Assembly (NCBI GenBank): GCA_036971615.1
Contig: JAYKKR010000030.1
Span: 398,494 to 462,493, forward strand
Direction: 5' to 3'
Source: Amyloporia xantha
Lineage: Eukaryota; Basidiomycota; Agaricomycetes; Polyporales; Adustoporiaceae
DNA: 64,000 nt
Shown here: one piece after another, positions 10,287 through 20,286 of the stretch
Layout: each line of letters begins with the position of its first letter
Position numbering within the stretch: position 1 is the first letter of the stretch
Made by a program: the position numbers and the translations under genes
Notes under the pieces: model-generated
The model's input: the letters and a program-made list of their open reading frames with translations, nothing else
Told to the model about the DNA's origin: nothing
The model's database searches: none

Positions 10287-13200
10287 CTAATACCCCTTTT
10301 GCGCTTCTTCCGCTTCTTCGACGATCTTGCGCACGTCTAGTGCAACCTCCTTTCGCGCCTTATACGGTACCACACGGAACGCTGCGTACTGTAGTCTCGA
10401 CACCGCTCCTGTTAGTTCCGCGAGTATGTAGGCTCCTCCTTTTGTACGCCGTATGACAATCATAGGCCCGAAATACCGGGGTTTTGACTTCCTGCTATGC
10501 TCCGTCTCGATCTGTGAGTTCCGCACCAGCACCAGATCCCCCGCCGTGAACACAAAATCCTTGATCGTCCGTGCGAACCGCCGCTCAAAATCCTTGACCG
10601 ATGTGTATCGAGCCGCTAGCACCCTCCGCCGTACGTCCTGCAAATCCTCCGCCCGTTTGAGCAGCTGGCGCCCCCGGATTTCAAGTAGGTCCACATCGCT
10701 GACCTCCTTCCGGTCGGGCGGCACCAAGTAAGTAGCTTCCGCCAGGTCGAAAGGGAAGACTGGTTCGATCCCGTGCGCGATAAAGAAAGGCGAAGTGCCC
10801 GTCGATTTCTGAATCGTCACCCGTTCCGCCCAAAACACAGCATGCATCACCTTAGGCCACCCCTTCTCGTTCCCTCCGCAAAGCTTAACCGCTGCTTCCC
10901 GTACGTCCCGGTGCCTCCGCTCCACGATCCCGTTCGCCTGTGAGTTGTACGCTGAGATTCGAATATGGTTGATTTTGTACCGTTCCCGCAGGTGTTCCAA
11001 CGCCGCGACAAATGGTGTCCCGTTATCCGTAACAATCTCCTCCACCGCTCCCCACCGACACAGCAGCTCCTCGTAGATGAAGTTTCCAATCGTCACTCCT
11101 GTCTCCTTCCGCAGCATCCGCCATTCTGGGTAAGATGACAGGGAACAACGCGCTGGACGATATGCGTGTACCCGTATGCTGTTGGCATGTGCATCGAGTC
11201 CATGTGCACCTTCGAAAACAGCCCCCCCGGCATAGGTACCGTCGGTGGGATGTGGTACTTGTGCGCCTTGCGGAGCTGACACTCATGGCAGCTTCCCACA
11301 TACCATTTTACGTCGTGATCGAGACTAACCCACCAGAATCGTTCGAGGAGCCGGGCGCGCACCGTGAAGATCCCCTTGTGCCCGAGGGAGTCGTGCGCCT
11401 CTTTCATCAGGCCGTACCGTTTCCCTTTCTCCACCACCACCTTGTGCTTCCCTCCTTTATCTTTCTTCCAGAGCCTCCCCCCTTTGACAAAGAACTTGCT
11501 AGCGTAACGGACGAACGAGGTGAACTGCCTTTCGTCCATTCCTTCCGGCCGCCTCGGGTCTCGTAGAAATTCGTCTACCTTCCGCACCCTTTCCTCCTGC
11601 GCCCCTCCTTTGCCGACCTCTGGGATCTCTACCCCCTCTCCCGCGTCCAGCGACCACACCATGAGTCCCTCCTCGTTCCTCTTCCCTCCCGGCGTATTCA
11701 AGACCTCCATGGTGAACACGTACACCTCGTCAATCCACTCTTCGAAGTCATCTTCCTCTTCCGGGTCTTCTTCCGCTGCTCCCCGCCACGAAAGCCCATC
11801 CGCCCCCGCGTGCCGTTCCCCCGGCACGTGTACCAGCTTGAAGTCGAATAGGAGGATCCCAGCGATCCATCTGTTGATAGTGGCGTTTGGTTGGATGTCT
11901 GGGTTATTTAGCATCCCCTTAATATATTTGGCGTCGACTTCGACGACCAGCTTCTTCACTCCGATAATGTAGATCCGGCACGCTCGCAGTGCCCGGAACA
12001 ACCCAAACAGCTCCAGCTTGGCTTGCGAGTATCGGGATTCGCGTTCGTTCCACGTTATGGACCCGAACCGGTTTGGCCTTCTCTTCCCGTCCTCCCCTTT
12101 CTGTAAGATCACGAACCCCACCCCGATCCACGATGAATCCACCGCCAGAATTACCTCCCGTTCGGACCCATAGTCAATCGGGACGAGCGCGGGCGAGTTG
12201 ATTACTGCGTCCTTCAGCTTCCGCATAGCGTCCTCCTGCGCCTCCTCCCATACGAAGTCGGCTCCCTTCCGAAGCAGGTCGTTGAGTGGGCGCGCCATTT
12301 TTCCGAAGTCCTTTACGAACATCCGCACCAGCCCGCAGGTCCCCAAAAATCCTCGCACGTTTGTTACCGTCTCGCACCGCGGCCAATCCTTGATCTTCTG
12401 CACTCGGGACTCCTCCGGGACCCTCCCCTCGTACGTGCATCGGTGCCCTACTACCACCACCTCTGGAACGCACAAATACGCCTTCTTCCCCAAGAACGTC
12501 CCTCCCACGTTCCCGATCCGTTGCAACACCCGATTTACGTTCTGTAGGTGTTCCCACACGAATCGCCTTATCCCTGGGTTCCCCTCAATTGTCTCATACC
12601 CCCCCCTTTCCAGCTCGTACCGGGTCTTTGGCCCTTTAATTGGCACGTCATCGATGAACGGGACCGTGACATGCGGAATCTCGTCCTGCAGGATGAAGGT
12701 CACATCCCCATGCATAATTTGCGCAGAATTGGTATACCCCATCGGAATCGAGGTCAGCCAAAATGCCCCCAGCGGCGTCTGGAACGAGGTGATGTCCCGA
12801 GACCGGGCGTCCAGGGTCCGCTGGTCGAAAGCTACGTATAGGTCCAGGATCCCATAACATCCCCTTCCCCCAAAGGACTCCGCCAAATGTTCTACCAGTG
12901 GGGGAACCGCCGCGTCCTTGATAGCTACGCCGTTTAGGGGTTGTAGATCGTGCACCAACCGGAGGGACTTCCCGTCTTTCTTTACCACGCAGAACCACCT
13001 GGACCGGTACGACGAGTTCGAAGGCTCGTACACCCCGAGCGATCTTGTCCTTGATGATTTGTACGACCTGATCAAAGATTCCCGGCGGGATAGGGATGTT
13101 CTTCAGCACCCACGAAACGTGTTCCACCGTCGGAATCATGACCGGGTCGAAGTATTCGTCCGAGAACCTTCCCTTCTCCGTCTCGTCCCAGGCGAACACC

Positions 13201-14215
13201 CGCTCGTGCTGTCCCACTAAAAAGTCCACCAACTTCACTTCCTCTGGCCACAGGAATCCCCCCTACGTCCAACGCCTTCCTCCGCTCGTCCATATAACGC
13301 CCCTGCGGGTGGAACTCGGGCGGCCGACGAGGCAGCTCCGGTAGGTTCCTCAGGGGGTCCCCTGGCGCTCTTCGCACGATTCGAAATTCTTCAGGTAGCG
13401 TCGTCGCCACCGGCCTTACCTTGTTCGCTACCTTCTTGTAGGCGTACGCATGTACCACCTCGTCTTCTTCTACCCAGAATCCTTCCTTCCCGCTCCTTCC
13501 GCTCCCTTCCGGCACTACAAGTCCTCCCTCCCGCGTTAAGTGTATCCTCTTCTTCCCTGCTTGCACCACCAGTGGTCGTTCGTTCATCTTGGGTTCGCGC
13601 GGCACATAGGAGGAAACAGAAATGCATTGAGACTGAATATCCTTGCCGATACATGATATGTGCGAATTGTCCAGACGAGACGACGACACCCGGGTGCGAT
13701 TACCCCTCTCTTCTTCCCCCCGCGCAGTGCTCCTCTCCGCCGATTTGCCTGCTCTATCTATCGGGTCGGAAGGGGTATACAGAGAGTATAAACGTACGAG
13801 TGCGTCTCTGCGAGCGTTGCCCGCATCCTCGACTATTGAAAACCCGCCGCGGATGGCTTCCGTCGACCGTTCCGCGGTTTTGTCGCCACCATCACCCGTT
13901 CCCCTGTCTCCGGGTCCGTAAGAGTGATTTGTTGTTCGCCGGAGGGGAAGTCCCGCGTTTCGCAAGCAGTCAGAGCAAAGAAGGGCCGTCCCAGGAGGAC
14001 TTCGAACGGCGCGTCGTCCAGCACCTGCAGCTGGAGGTACAGGTCAACGCTCCCGAACGTGAAACGTACGTTTTGCGCCTTCCCGACCGTTTTCACTTGT
14101 GCGCTGTTGGCCGTCTCCATCGTAATGGCTTCGTCAGGCTTCAGGACGATCCCTGTCTTCTCCCAGATGTCCTTCCGCATGGCCACGATCTGCGCCCGCC
14201 GTCGAGCACACACTC
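10287..14215 (-). pseudogene. pol: Ty3/Gypsy pol (protease, RT, RNase H, integrase), frame-broken
   Basis: Read on the minus strand, domains come in Gypsy order. A protease-like region near 14,200 has LDGG. The reverse transcriptase (about 13,000-12,500) has LRLVHDLQPLN and the catalytic FIDDV. RNase H follows with ILAVDSSWIGVGF. The integrase has an HHCC finger (H-x-HKG...SCHECQLRK, about 11,350-11,280), and its DDE residues are visible as HMDSM, VTDNGTPF and ANGIVERRH. Integrase after RNase H defines the Ty3/Gypsy order. The frame is interrupted near 14,205, 13,240, 13,040 and 11,130, so no single full-length polyprotein is encoded as assembled. The last block stops at 10,287. Domain identity is certain; activity of this copy is doubtful. 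Confidence 0.9.
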
Positions 14216-16079
14216 GCATGTGAACTTCCCTTCGATAACTGGTTCCACCGCTCGCAGCGCCAGGGAGTCGTGCCCGATACTCGCCCCTCCTTCCGTAACC
14301 TGGAAGGTTTCCTTCGCGTCCTCCCAATGGTCCTCGTCGTCGACTTCTACCAGACCGGCGGTGGCTACCCGCGACGTCGTCACATCCCCCTTCACTTCCT
14401 TCCGCACCCCTGCCGAGATCACCAGCACCTCCCCCACCGTCATCTCCACCTTCGTCCCGTAGAGCTTCTTCGTCGCTTCCGCCACCGAGTACCGTTGTTC
14501 GATCTCCGTCTGGTACTTGTATTGCCCCGTGGTTCCTCCCGCCCCCTTTCCTTCGCTTCCCTTAGCCTTTTCCTCGCTCGTCCGTGGTATGTTGGCCGCA
14601 GGTATCCCCGGCGGTTTCCCTCCTGGGCCCCGCAACGCCGCCCCCGTCCTCGCCCCTGTCTTCTTCACTTCTTCGAACCGCACTTCCTTCTTCTTTGCCC
14701 GCGCCAACTCTGCTTGGAGAACCCAGACCCTTTCCGACGGATCTTCCTCATCCGACGAACCTTCGTCCCTCGTCTCCACCATGTTCACGCCCTCGTATAT
14801 CTGGAAAAGATTCGCGGCCAAGTGCGGAGGGGCCTGTCGCTCGTTCCCCGCGACTCGTACCAGTTGCCCAGGGTTCTGGGCGTGCCACAAGTCCACTCGA
14901 TCCTTCATGTACTCTCCAGGCAGGCCGCGCGGAACGAACATGCTGTTCGGGAGCCGTACTTTCCCAGTCTCGTCCCGGTAGATCTTCCGGTCAAGGATAT
15001 ACTGGAGGATAATCCCGCAGTTCCGCATGAAGTGCTCCGGGTCCCCACAGAAGTTGCACAGGAAGTTGCCCGGCGCTCCTCCCGCTCCTTGCACGACCCC
15101 TCCCCCGGTCCGCGGCGCCCCTCCCGCTCCTCCGCTGCGTCCCGCCAAGAACACCTGCATCATCTGTATCGTCTGGTTGAAGAGCGCCAAGTCCACGCCC
15201 TCCGTCTTTACCACCGCGGTCGCTGCTGGAGGCGCTGTCGTCCCGCTCGTCCCTGCTGTGTCTCTTCCGCCCTCCCACGGCTCCTCCTCCTACTCCCGGG
15301 AGGCACTTCTGCGCCACCTTGTGCATTACATCCATCCCCCACGGGTCGTCCGGGTCGTGGTCGGGTTCTGCGATCTCCGCCCTCCGAGTAATCGTCCGCA
15401 GTTCTTCCTCCCCAAACCCGCGCATGTACACTTCGTCCCTGTGCCGCGCCGCTATCTTGCTCTTCGATATCAGGAAGGCTGCGACCGGGGAATACTCTCG
15501 ATAATATGCGGCCTCCTCCCCCCTCGTCCGCACCCCCTTGTCTCGCGCCGACTGTGCTATGCGATCGAGGTCTGCCGCGGTGTACCTCTTGTCTCCGTCC
15601 GCCCCCGGGTACAAGGCCTTCACCCCTCGCTTAAACACCAAATACACCCGCCCAGTGGCCCCATCCGCCGTCTTCCATAGTTCCTCTTGTTCCACCATCA
15701 GGTACTTCAGCGCGTACCGTATCTTCTCTTCTTCCGTTGTAATCCCTGCTGCCGCGCACAGGTCCTCTAGATCCTCGAAATATCGCAGTAGATTGCGCGG
15801 TTCCCTGTCAAAGGTCGGCGCCGTCTTCGCCCCTCGCACGGGCATGGATGAAGTAGGCATGGCACGTGCGGGTACTGTAGCACTCGTCGATTGGGTAGGT
15901 GCGGGACGGGGCGAGCTCACTCGTGATGGAGGGAGTGGTATGCTCGCGGGATCTATGTATGTCGACAGGATGGTAGGCTCGACGACCTCGCGTTTGACTT
16001 GTACTGAGGGTGGTGCCGAAATCGTTCGTCGGCGTGGACGTTCAGGAGGAATGGGAGATGAGCGGGTTGACGGGGTCAC
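14141..16079 (-). pseudogene. gag: Ty3/Gypsy gag with CCHC zinc knuckle, frame-broken
   Basis: The minus-strand product starts with a Pro/Ser-rich N-terminus, then a capsid-like helical region (FDREPRNLLRYFEDLEDLC, about 15,810). A retroviral-type knuckle follows, CNFCGDPEHFMRNC, with exact C-x2-C-x4-H-x4-C spacing at about 15,058-15,017. Near 15,295 the frame must move by one base between the capsid-like part and the knuckle, because the downstream frame meets a stop there. The region after the knuckle is charged and leads into the protease-like segment of pol. Gag packages the element RNA in cytoplasmic particles. As assembled this copy would give only a truncated product. Confidence 0.85.
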
Positions 16080-16413
16080 GGATGATTCGGTGACTGATGA
16101 GATTGTGGATGTTTCTTCGGTACTCCTTCCTTCCGCCGGTGGCTCGTGGTTTACTGGGGAATGGAGCGGAGGCGAAGGATGTTCAAGGGATACAGAGCGC
16201 GTGTTGCTTTGTGACCGGAAGGGAGGGATTCTGACGTCGAAAGGGTTATCCGAGTCCGAGTCGTCGAACGCGGCCGGTCGGAGGGGAAAGTGAGGAAGGT
16301 CGAGATCTAGTCGGGGGAGATAGGACTGTTCTGGGCTAAGAGAAGTTCTTGCTGTAGAGTACGGTCCGGCACGGCGATGGTGCGCGAACGAAGTCTTCGA
16401 ACTATAAGATTCC

Positions 16414-16431
16414 CCCTCGCGGTGGGCTCCA
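16414..16431 (-). promoter_or_regulatory. Putative primer-binding site
   Basis: Two bases beyond the end of LTR copy B, the minus strand reads TGGAGCCCACCGCGAGGG. It starts with the TGG complementary to the CCA end of a tRNA and lies upstream of gag in the same orientation. I could not assign a tRNA. It indicates that gag-pol is primed from copy B or an LTR of that orientation. Confidence 0.5.
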
Positions 16432-16433
16432 CT

Positions 16434-17907
16434 TGTAAGGCTTGGTGCTCCTCCCGCTGTGCGATAAGCACACCTGGAAGGAACAGATCAATGAGTCGAA
16501 GGGGAAGGGGAGTGAAGACGTTCGCAGCGTCTGGCACGGAGGATGAGCAAGAGAGAAAAGAATTGATTGAGCTAGAGACTCGTAGGTATATGGGGGACGC
16601 TCTATGTGTGCTATCCCAGTCAAGTCGCAGTCGCAGTCCTCAGTACGCAGTAGGTATCCCGAATCGCAGTAAAATGGGTCAAGCCGCTTGCTCGCCCTCT
16701 CGTAGAAGTAAAACGCAGTATGCTCCGCTGAGCAAGAAAACCCGGTCGCGTGAAAGTCAAAGTCCCAGTCGCAGCTCGTACCAGATGGTAGATGCCCCCT
16801 CCGCCTCGTCCCCCTTCCTCATATATACCTCGTCCCGCATGCGCTGCCATGTCACTCTCCCTCCCGCTTCCTCCCGCTACCTCCCGCTGCCTCCCCTCCG
16901 ACTCTTCCCCTGACTTACTTATCCTCCTTCCGCGCGCTCTTCCCTCCCTTCGCCTCATTCGCCATGTCTGAGCCTGCCGAACCCACCGACCCCATCGGTT
17001 CCCTCCACGTCCGCCGCTACCTCCTCCTCGTAGACGTGCTTCGCGCTGAGTGCGTTGTTGAGCCTTCATTCCGCCCTTCCGATCCGGCTGCTTGGCTTGC
17101 CTGGGCGCACGGAGTGCGCTGGCTGCTGGTTTGTCCACCTTCTCTTTTACTTCTCTTTCCTTCCCCTCACGTCCCGTCCCGCAGCGCCTTGCCTATGAAG
17201 CTCGAGCCCAAGCCATAGCCGCGGGGAACCTCACGCTCCCTCCGCTCACTGCCTTCGTCACCCTCCGCGAGCTCGTCCACTACATCGACTCGATCTTCCG
17301 CTCCTCCCTGAGCCATCGCGGTGCAGTCCCCTATCCTGGGATCGCCTGGAGCCCCGACGAGGTTCGTTCCAATGCGCAGCGGGACGAAGCTGGTACTCCG
17401 CCTCCCCTCCCGTTGTACACGGAAGAGGCCTTCTGGACCCCTCCCCGCATCGCCGAGGAACGTACCGATGAAGCTTTAGAACGGCTCGAACTTGTCGCCC
17501 GCCAGTTCTCGGACACTTTGGACCGTATGCGTCCCTATCCGCGGGCGTTCGAAGACCTAGAGCACTCGATCCATGTTGCCGCTCATGCTCTGGGAGGGAG
17601 GGGAGGACGTCGGGAGGGAGGTCCCTCGCGGGCCCGTACCCCTGCGGAGGAGGATTTCCGTTACCACCGGGAGACTATTTATCGTCCCCCGCACCACCGC
17701 TCGTTCTCTGACGTCGGCGGGGAAGGGCCCGACGCTCCCATCGACTTGTCGACCGTAGATTAGCGTTCCGTCCTGTAGTCGTTCCGTTCGAATGCCATGC
17801 TGGCTTCCGCCGAGCTCTTTTGTCCCGCGTGATCGCATCTCCTCCGTTCCGCTGTCTCGTCCTGCCCTACCGTCCGTTCATAGGGTAGCGCGTACCCATT
17901 CCTTACA
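16434..17907 (-). repeat. Internal inverted LTR (copy B)
   Basis: This 1,474-bp copy is in opposite orientation to copies A and C and appears identical to C over the stretches I compared. The sequence beyond its right edge starts TTGGGG and is not a tRNA-primer site I recognise. It holds an intact version of the LTR-borne gene on the plus strand. Confidence 0.85.
16964..17763 (+). CDS. LTR-borne accessory gene, intact copy B (247 aa)
   Basis: Exon 1 (16964-17128, 55 codons) ends LAWAHGVRWLL. A 56-bp GT-AG intron in phase 0 follows, and exon 2 runs 17185-17763. The protein is helical and charged. Its recognisable landmarks are YEARAQAIAAG after the junction, RTDEALERLELVARQFSDTL in the middle and PIDLSTVD at the end. 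There is no catalytic motif or membrane segment. A TATATA box lies about 137 bp before the ATG (16821-16827). In the inferred LTR orientation the gene is antisense in U3, and the palindromic box lies between it and the 3' end of the LTR, so it could serve both directions. It is identical at protein level to copy C. I recognise no family outside this element. Confidence 0.6.
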
Positions 17908-18224
17908 TTGGGGATGGGCGGCGGTAGTTATACCTAGGGGCGCAACACGCGCTTGCCGCGAGGCGGCTTCTACAAAGAACGCGATGGGACACGCGGCAGG
18001 GGCACACGGGCGGAAGGGGGCTGCGGGACGAGTAAACTGACATGCATTGATTTTAGCCGATCAACGGCGGGGGGGAGGCGCGTACATACAAGATCGACGG
18101 CATACAACGGCAGACGGACGACTACGTCAACTACGAGATAAAACTACATTTCGTACACTACGCGAATCAAGGGGGAGGCCCGCGCTACGTTTCGCGCCCT
18201 TTCCCTTTGGACGCCCGGTGAGGT

Positions 18225-19974
18225 CTACCATGTCCTCGTCGGTGGGCGACAGCGGCGGCAGCGTAGGGGAGTCGAGCTCGGCGGCCAGGAGCTCAGCCAC
18301 GGCGTCGTCGCTGTCGGGAGCCGGATGAGGGCGGGGCCGCTAGAGGACCCTTCGACGAAGTCGGGGGCAGGGCTGGCGGAGCGAGCGGGGTCGAGCGTGT
18401 TGTCGGGGTAGTCAGCGATCCCGAACTGCTCTGCGTACCCGAGGTCCCGCGCTTGATCGGCCATCTGGAACAGGAAGTCGGTGGTGGCCGCTAACCGAGC
18501 GACGAGCCACATCTCGAGCTCGGTCTGCGGCTCGCACGGCGGCTCTGCGGCGACGTCCAGGAGGTCGAGGTTGCGAGGACGGCGAATGACGACGGGAGGG
18601 GGATGGAGCGGAAGGGGGAAAAGGCGGGAAGGAGGCTTGAGGGCTCCCATGGAGGGAGATCGGGCGGTCGGGGGTCCCGGGAAGGAACAACGGTTCCTCG
18701 GCGGACAGTAGGATCTCGGAGGGGGTACGGATGGACGCGGAGGGGGAGTGACGGGCGTGGGTGCAGGGGAGGCGGCGGGGCGCGGATGGTGGGGCGCGCG
18801 GACGGGGCGGGATGATGACGACGGGCGGGGGCGATTGATGAGGGGGAATTCGGGGGGTAGGGCTCTTCGTCGTCGTCCTCATCGGATGGCAGGCCCACAA
18901 ACTCGATGTGTTCTGTGAATGAAACAGGTGAAGGGGAGGTCTATGGGAGGACGGGCGGGAAGGGACTTACGATTCGCTGGCGGCTCGTCGCGGACGGAAC
19001 ATTTCTTCCGGGCGATCATGCACGGCTCGCAGACGTGGCGGCGGGTGCCGTCGCCAGCGCAGCGATACCCCTTGTAGGTGCAGAACGCGCAGGGCGGATG
19101 GTTGAGGTAGGCGATGGGGCCTCGCCGGTCGCGGTTCAGACGATCCGCGAGGTTCTTCTTGAGGTCGGAGGCGGCGGCGGTGCCAGTGCGACGGGGAGGA
19201 ACCTTGATCGAAAGACGGGGCGCTTTTGGGGGCTTCGGGGCGGCCGTCTTGCCCTTCGTTTGCCGCTTCCTGCCGCCTACGGTGCGTGGTGGCGGCGGGG
19301 ATGGCGGGGCGAGGTCGGACGACGGATCTGCCTCCTCCTCTCCCTCATCGTCCCCCAACTCCTCGGTCGTTGGGGTTAGCGGCACGCTTCCGCCTGGAGA
19401 AGCAGCGTGACTTACTTCGTCCGTTTCCGACGGGCTCGTATAGCGGGAGCCTGAGGCGGAGGTGTCGGCGTCGGTGGGAGGAAACGAGGCAGGGGGCCAG
19501 AGGCTGCGGAGGGTGCGAGCCCGGCGGTTCCAGGTGAAGTTCTGGGTGCCGGCGAGAAAGACAGCGTGATGGGAAGGGGAGAGGCGCTGCAGGAGAGTGT
19601 CATAATATTGGTCAGCGACGGGGAAATCGTCACGGTAGGCCATGAGCCGGCCGCGCGTCGCGGCGACCCAGACCTGCAGGTCCTTGGGGGGAGCGCTGCG
19701 CGGAGTCGTTTGGTGGCTGGCCACAGCGTGGGCCGCGGACAGGGCCACCTGGCGGGGGTCGCAAAGTTAGGAGGCGGCAGAGATGGGGAGGAGTGGTCCG
19801 GTTGCTTACCCAGGTCTGACCCAGCGCGTTCACCCAGCGGAGCCAGTTTTGCAGGTCCTGGGGCGAGGCGTCCTCATCGAGCGTGGGCTCCGCGCTGCGC
19901 AGAGTGTCGAGGCGCTGTTCGATGACTGGGAGGGAGCGGCGGGTGGCGGTAGGGGTGGTGAGGTCGACGGACAT
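18225..19974 (-). CDS. Zn2Cys6-type accessory gene inside the retroelement
   Basis: Exon 1 (19974-19810, 55 codons) ends LQNWLRWVNALGQTW. Introns at 19749-19809 and about 18923-18970 keep the frame. Exon 2 (19748-18971) encodes CAFCTYKGYRC and CEPCMIARKKC with spacing C-x2-C-x6-C-x9-C-x2-C-x6-C, exactly that of the fungal Zn2Cys6 binuclear cluster, preceded by a basic KRQTKGKTAAPKPPKAPR region. The last exon is acidic then proline-rich. Near 18,640 a one-base shift is needed to reach the helical tail (LAATTDFLFQMADQARDLGY), so the C-terminus may be broken. The cluster lies mid-protein, not at the N-terminus as in most regulators. It may bind DNA or nucleic acid of the element, but that is inference. 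Confidence 0.55.
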
Positions 19975-20272
19975 GGTTGCAGAGGGAGCAGGTCGAGGTC
20001 GGGGAGGGAGATGGGGAGGTAGAGGGCGAGGACGGAGGGAAGGGGAGGACGTTGGGGATGAAGAAGCGGGTGCCGTTCCCCTCATTTGGCAGCCTCTGGG
20101 GGAGCAGCGGGATGCGCGGCAGGGGCGCCTCGAGGTGGGCGCGTGCCCCAGCGCTATCGATCTTAACGCGATCGCGGCCCGATCGCGTGCATCTGCGATG
20201 ATCAGACGCCTGAAGGCTCGGGGATTTGCTCGGGGATTAGGACGGCGGACCGACCGAGGACGGTCGGAATTT

Positions 20273-20286
20273 AAGTGGGTAGGGGG
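20273..20286 (+). promoter_or_regulatory. Polypurine tract before the right LTR
   Basis: AAGTGGGTAGGGGG lies directly against the TG start of LTR copy C. It is almost all purine, as expected for the plus-strand primer of reverse transcription at a 3' LTR. It implies that the element sense runs left to right at this end, opposite to the present gag-pol. Confidence 0.6.

Noticed and set aside
13572..15391. Long plus-strand open frames across gag-pol (up to 373 codons)
   Set aside because: They are complements of the GC-rich gag-pol frames, with low-complexity Pro/Arg/Ser composition and no domain. The minus strand carries clear retroelement motifs.
7907..17907. Reading copies A and B as 1.47-kb terminal inverted repeats of a DNA transposon
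   Set aside because: The repeats have TG...CA ends, a third direct copy exists at 20287-21760 with a matching GCGG flank, and the interior holds Gypsy gag and pol. LTRs explain this better.
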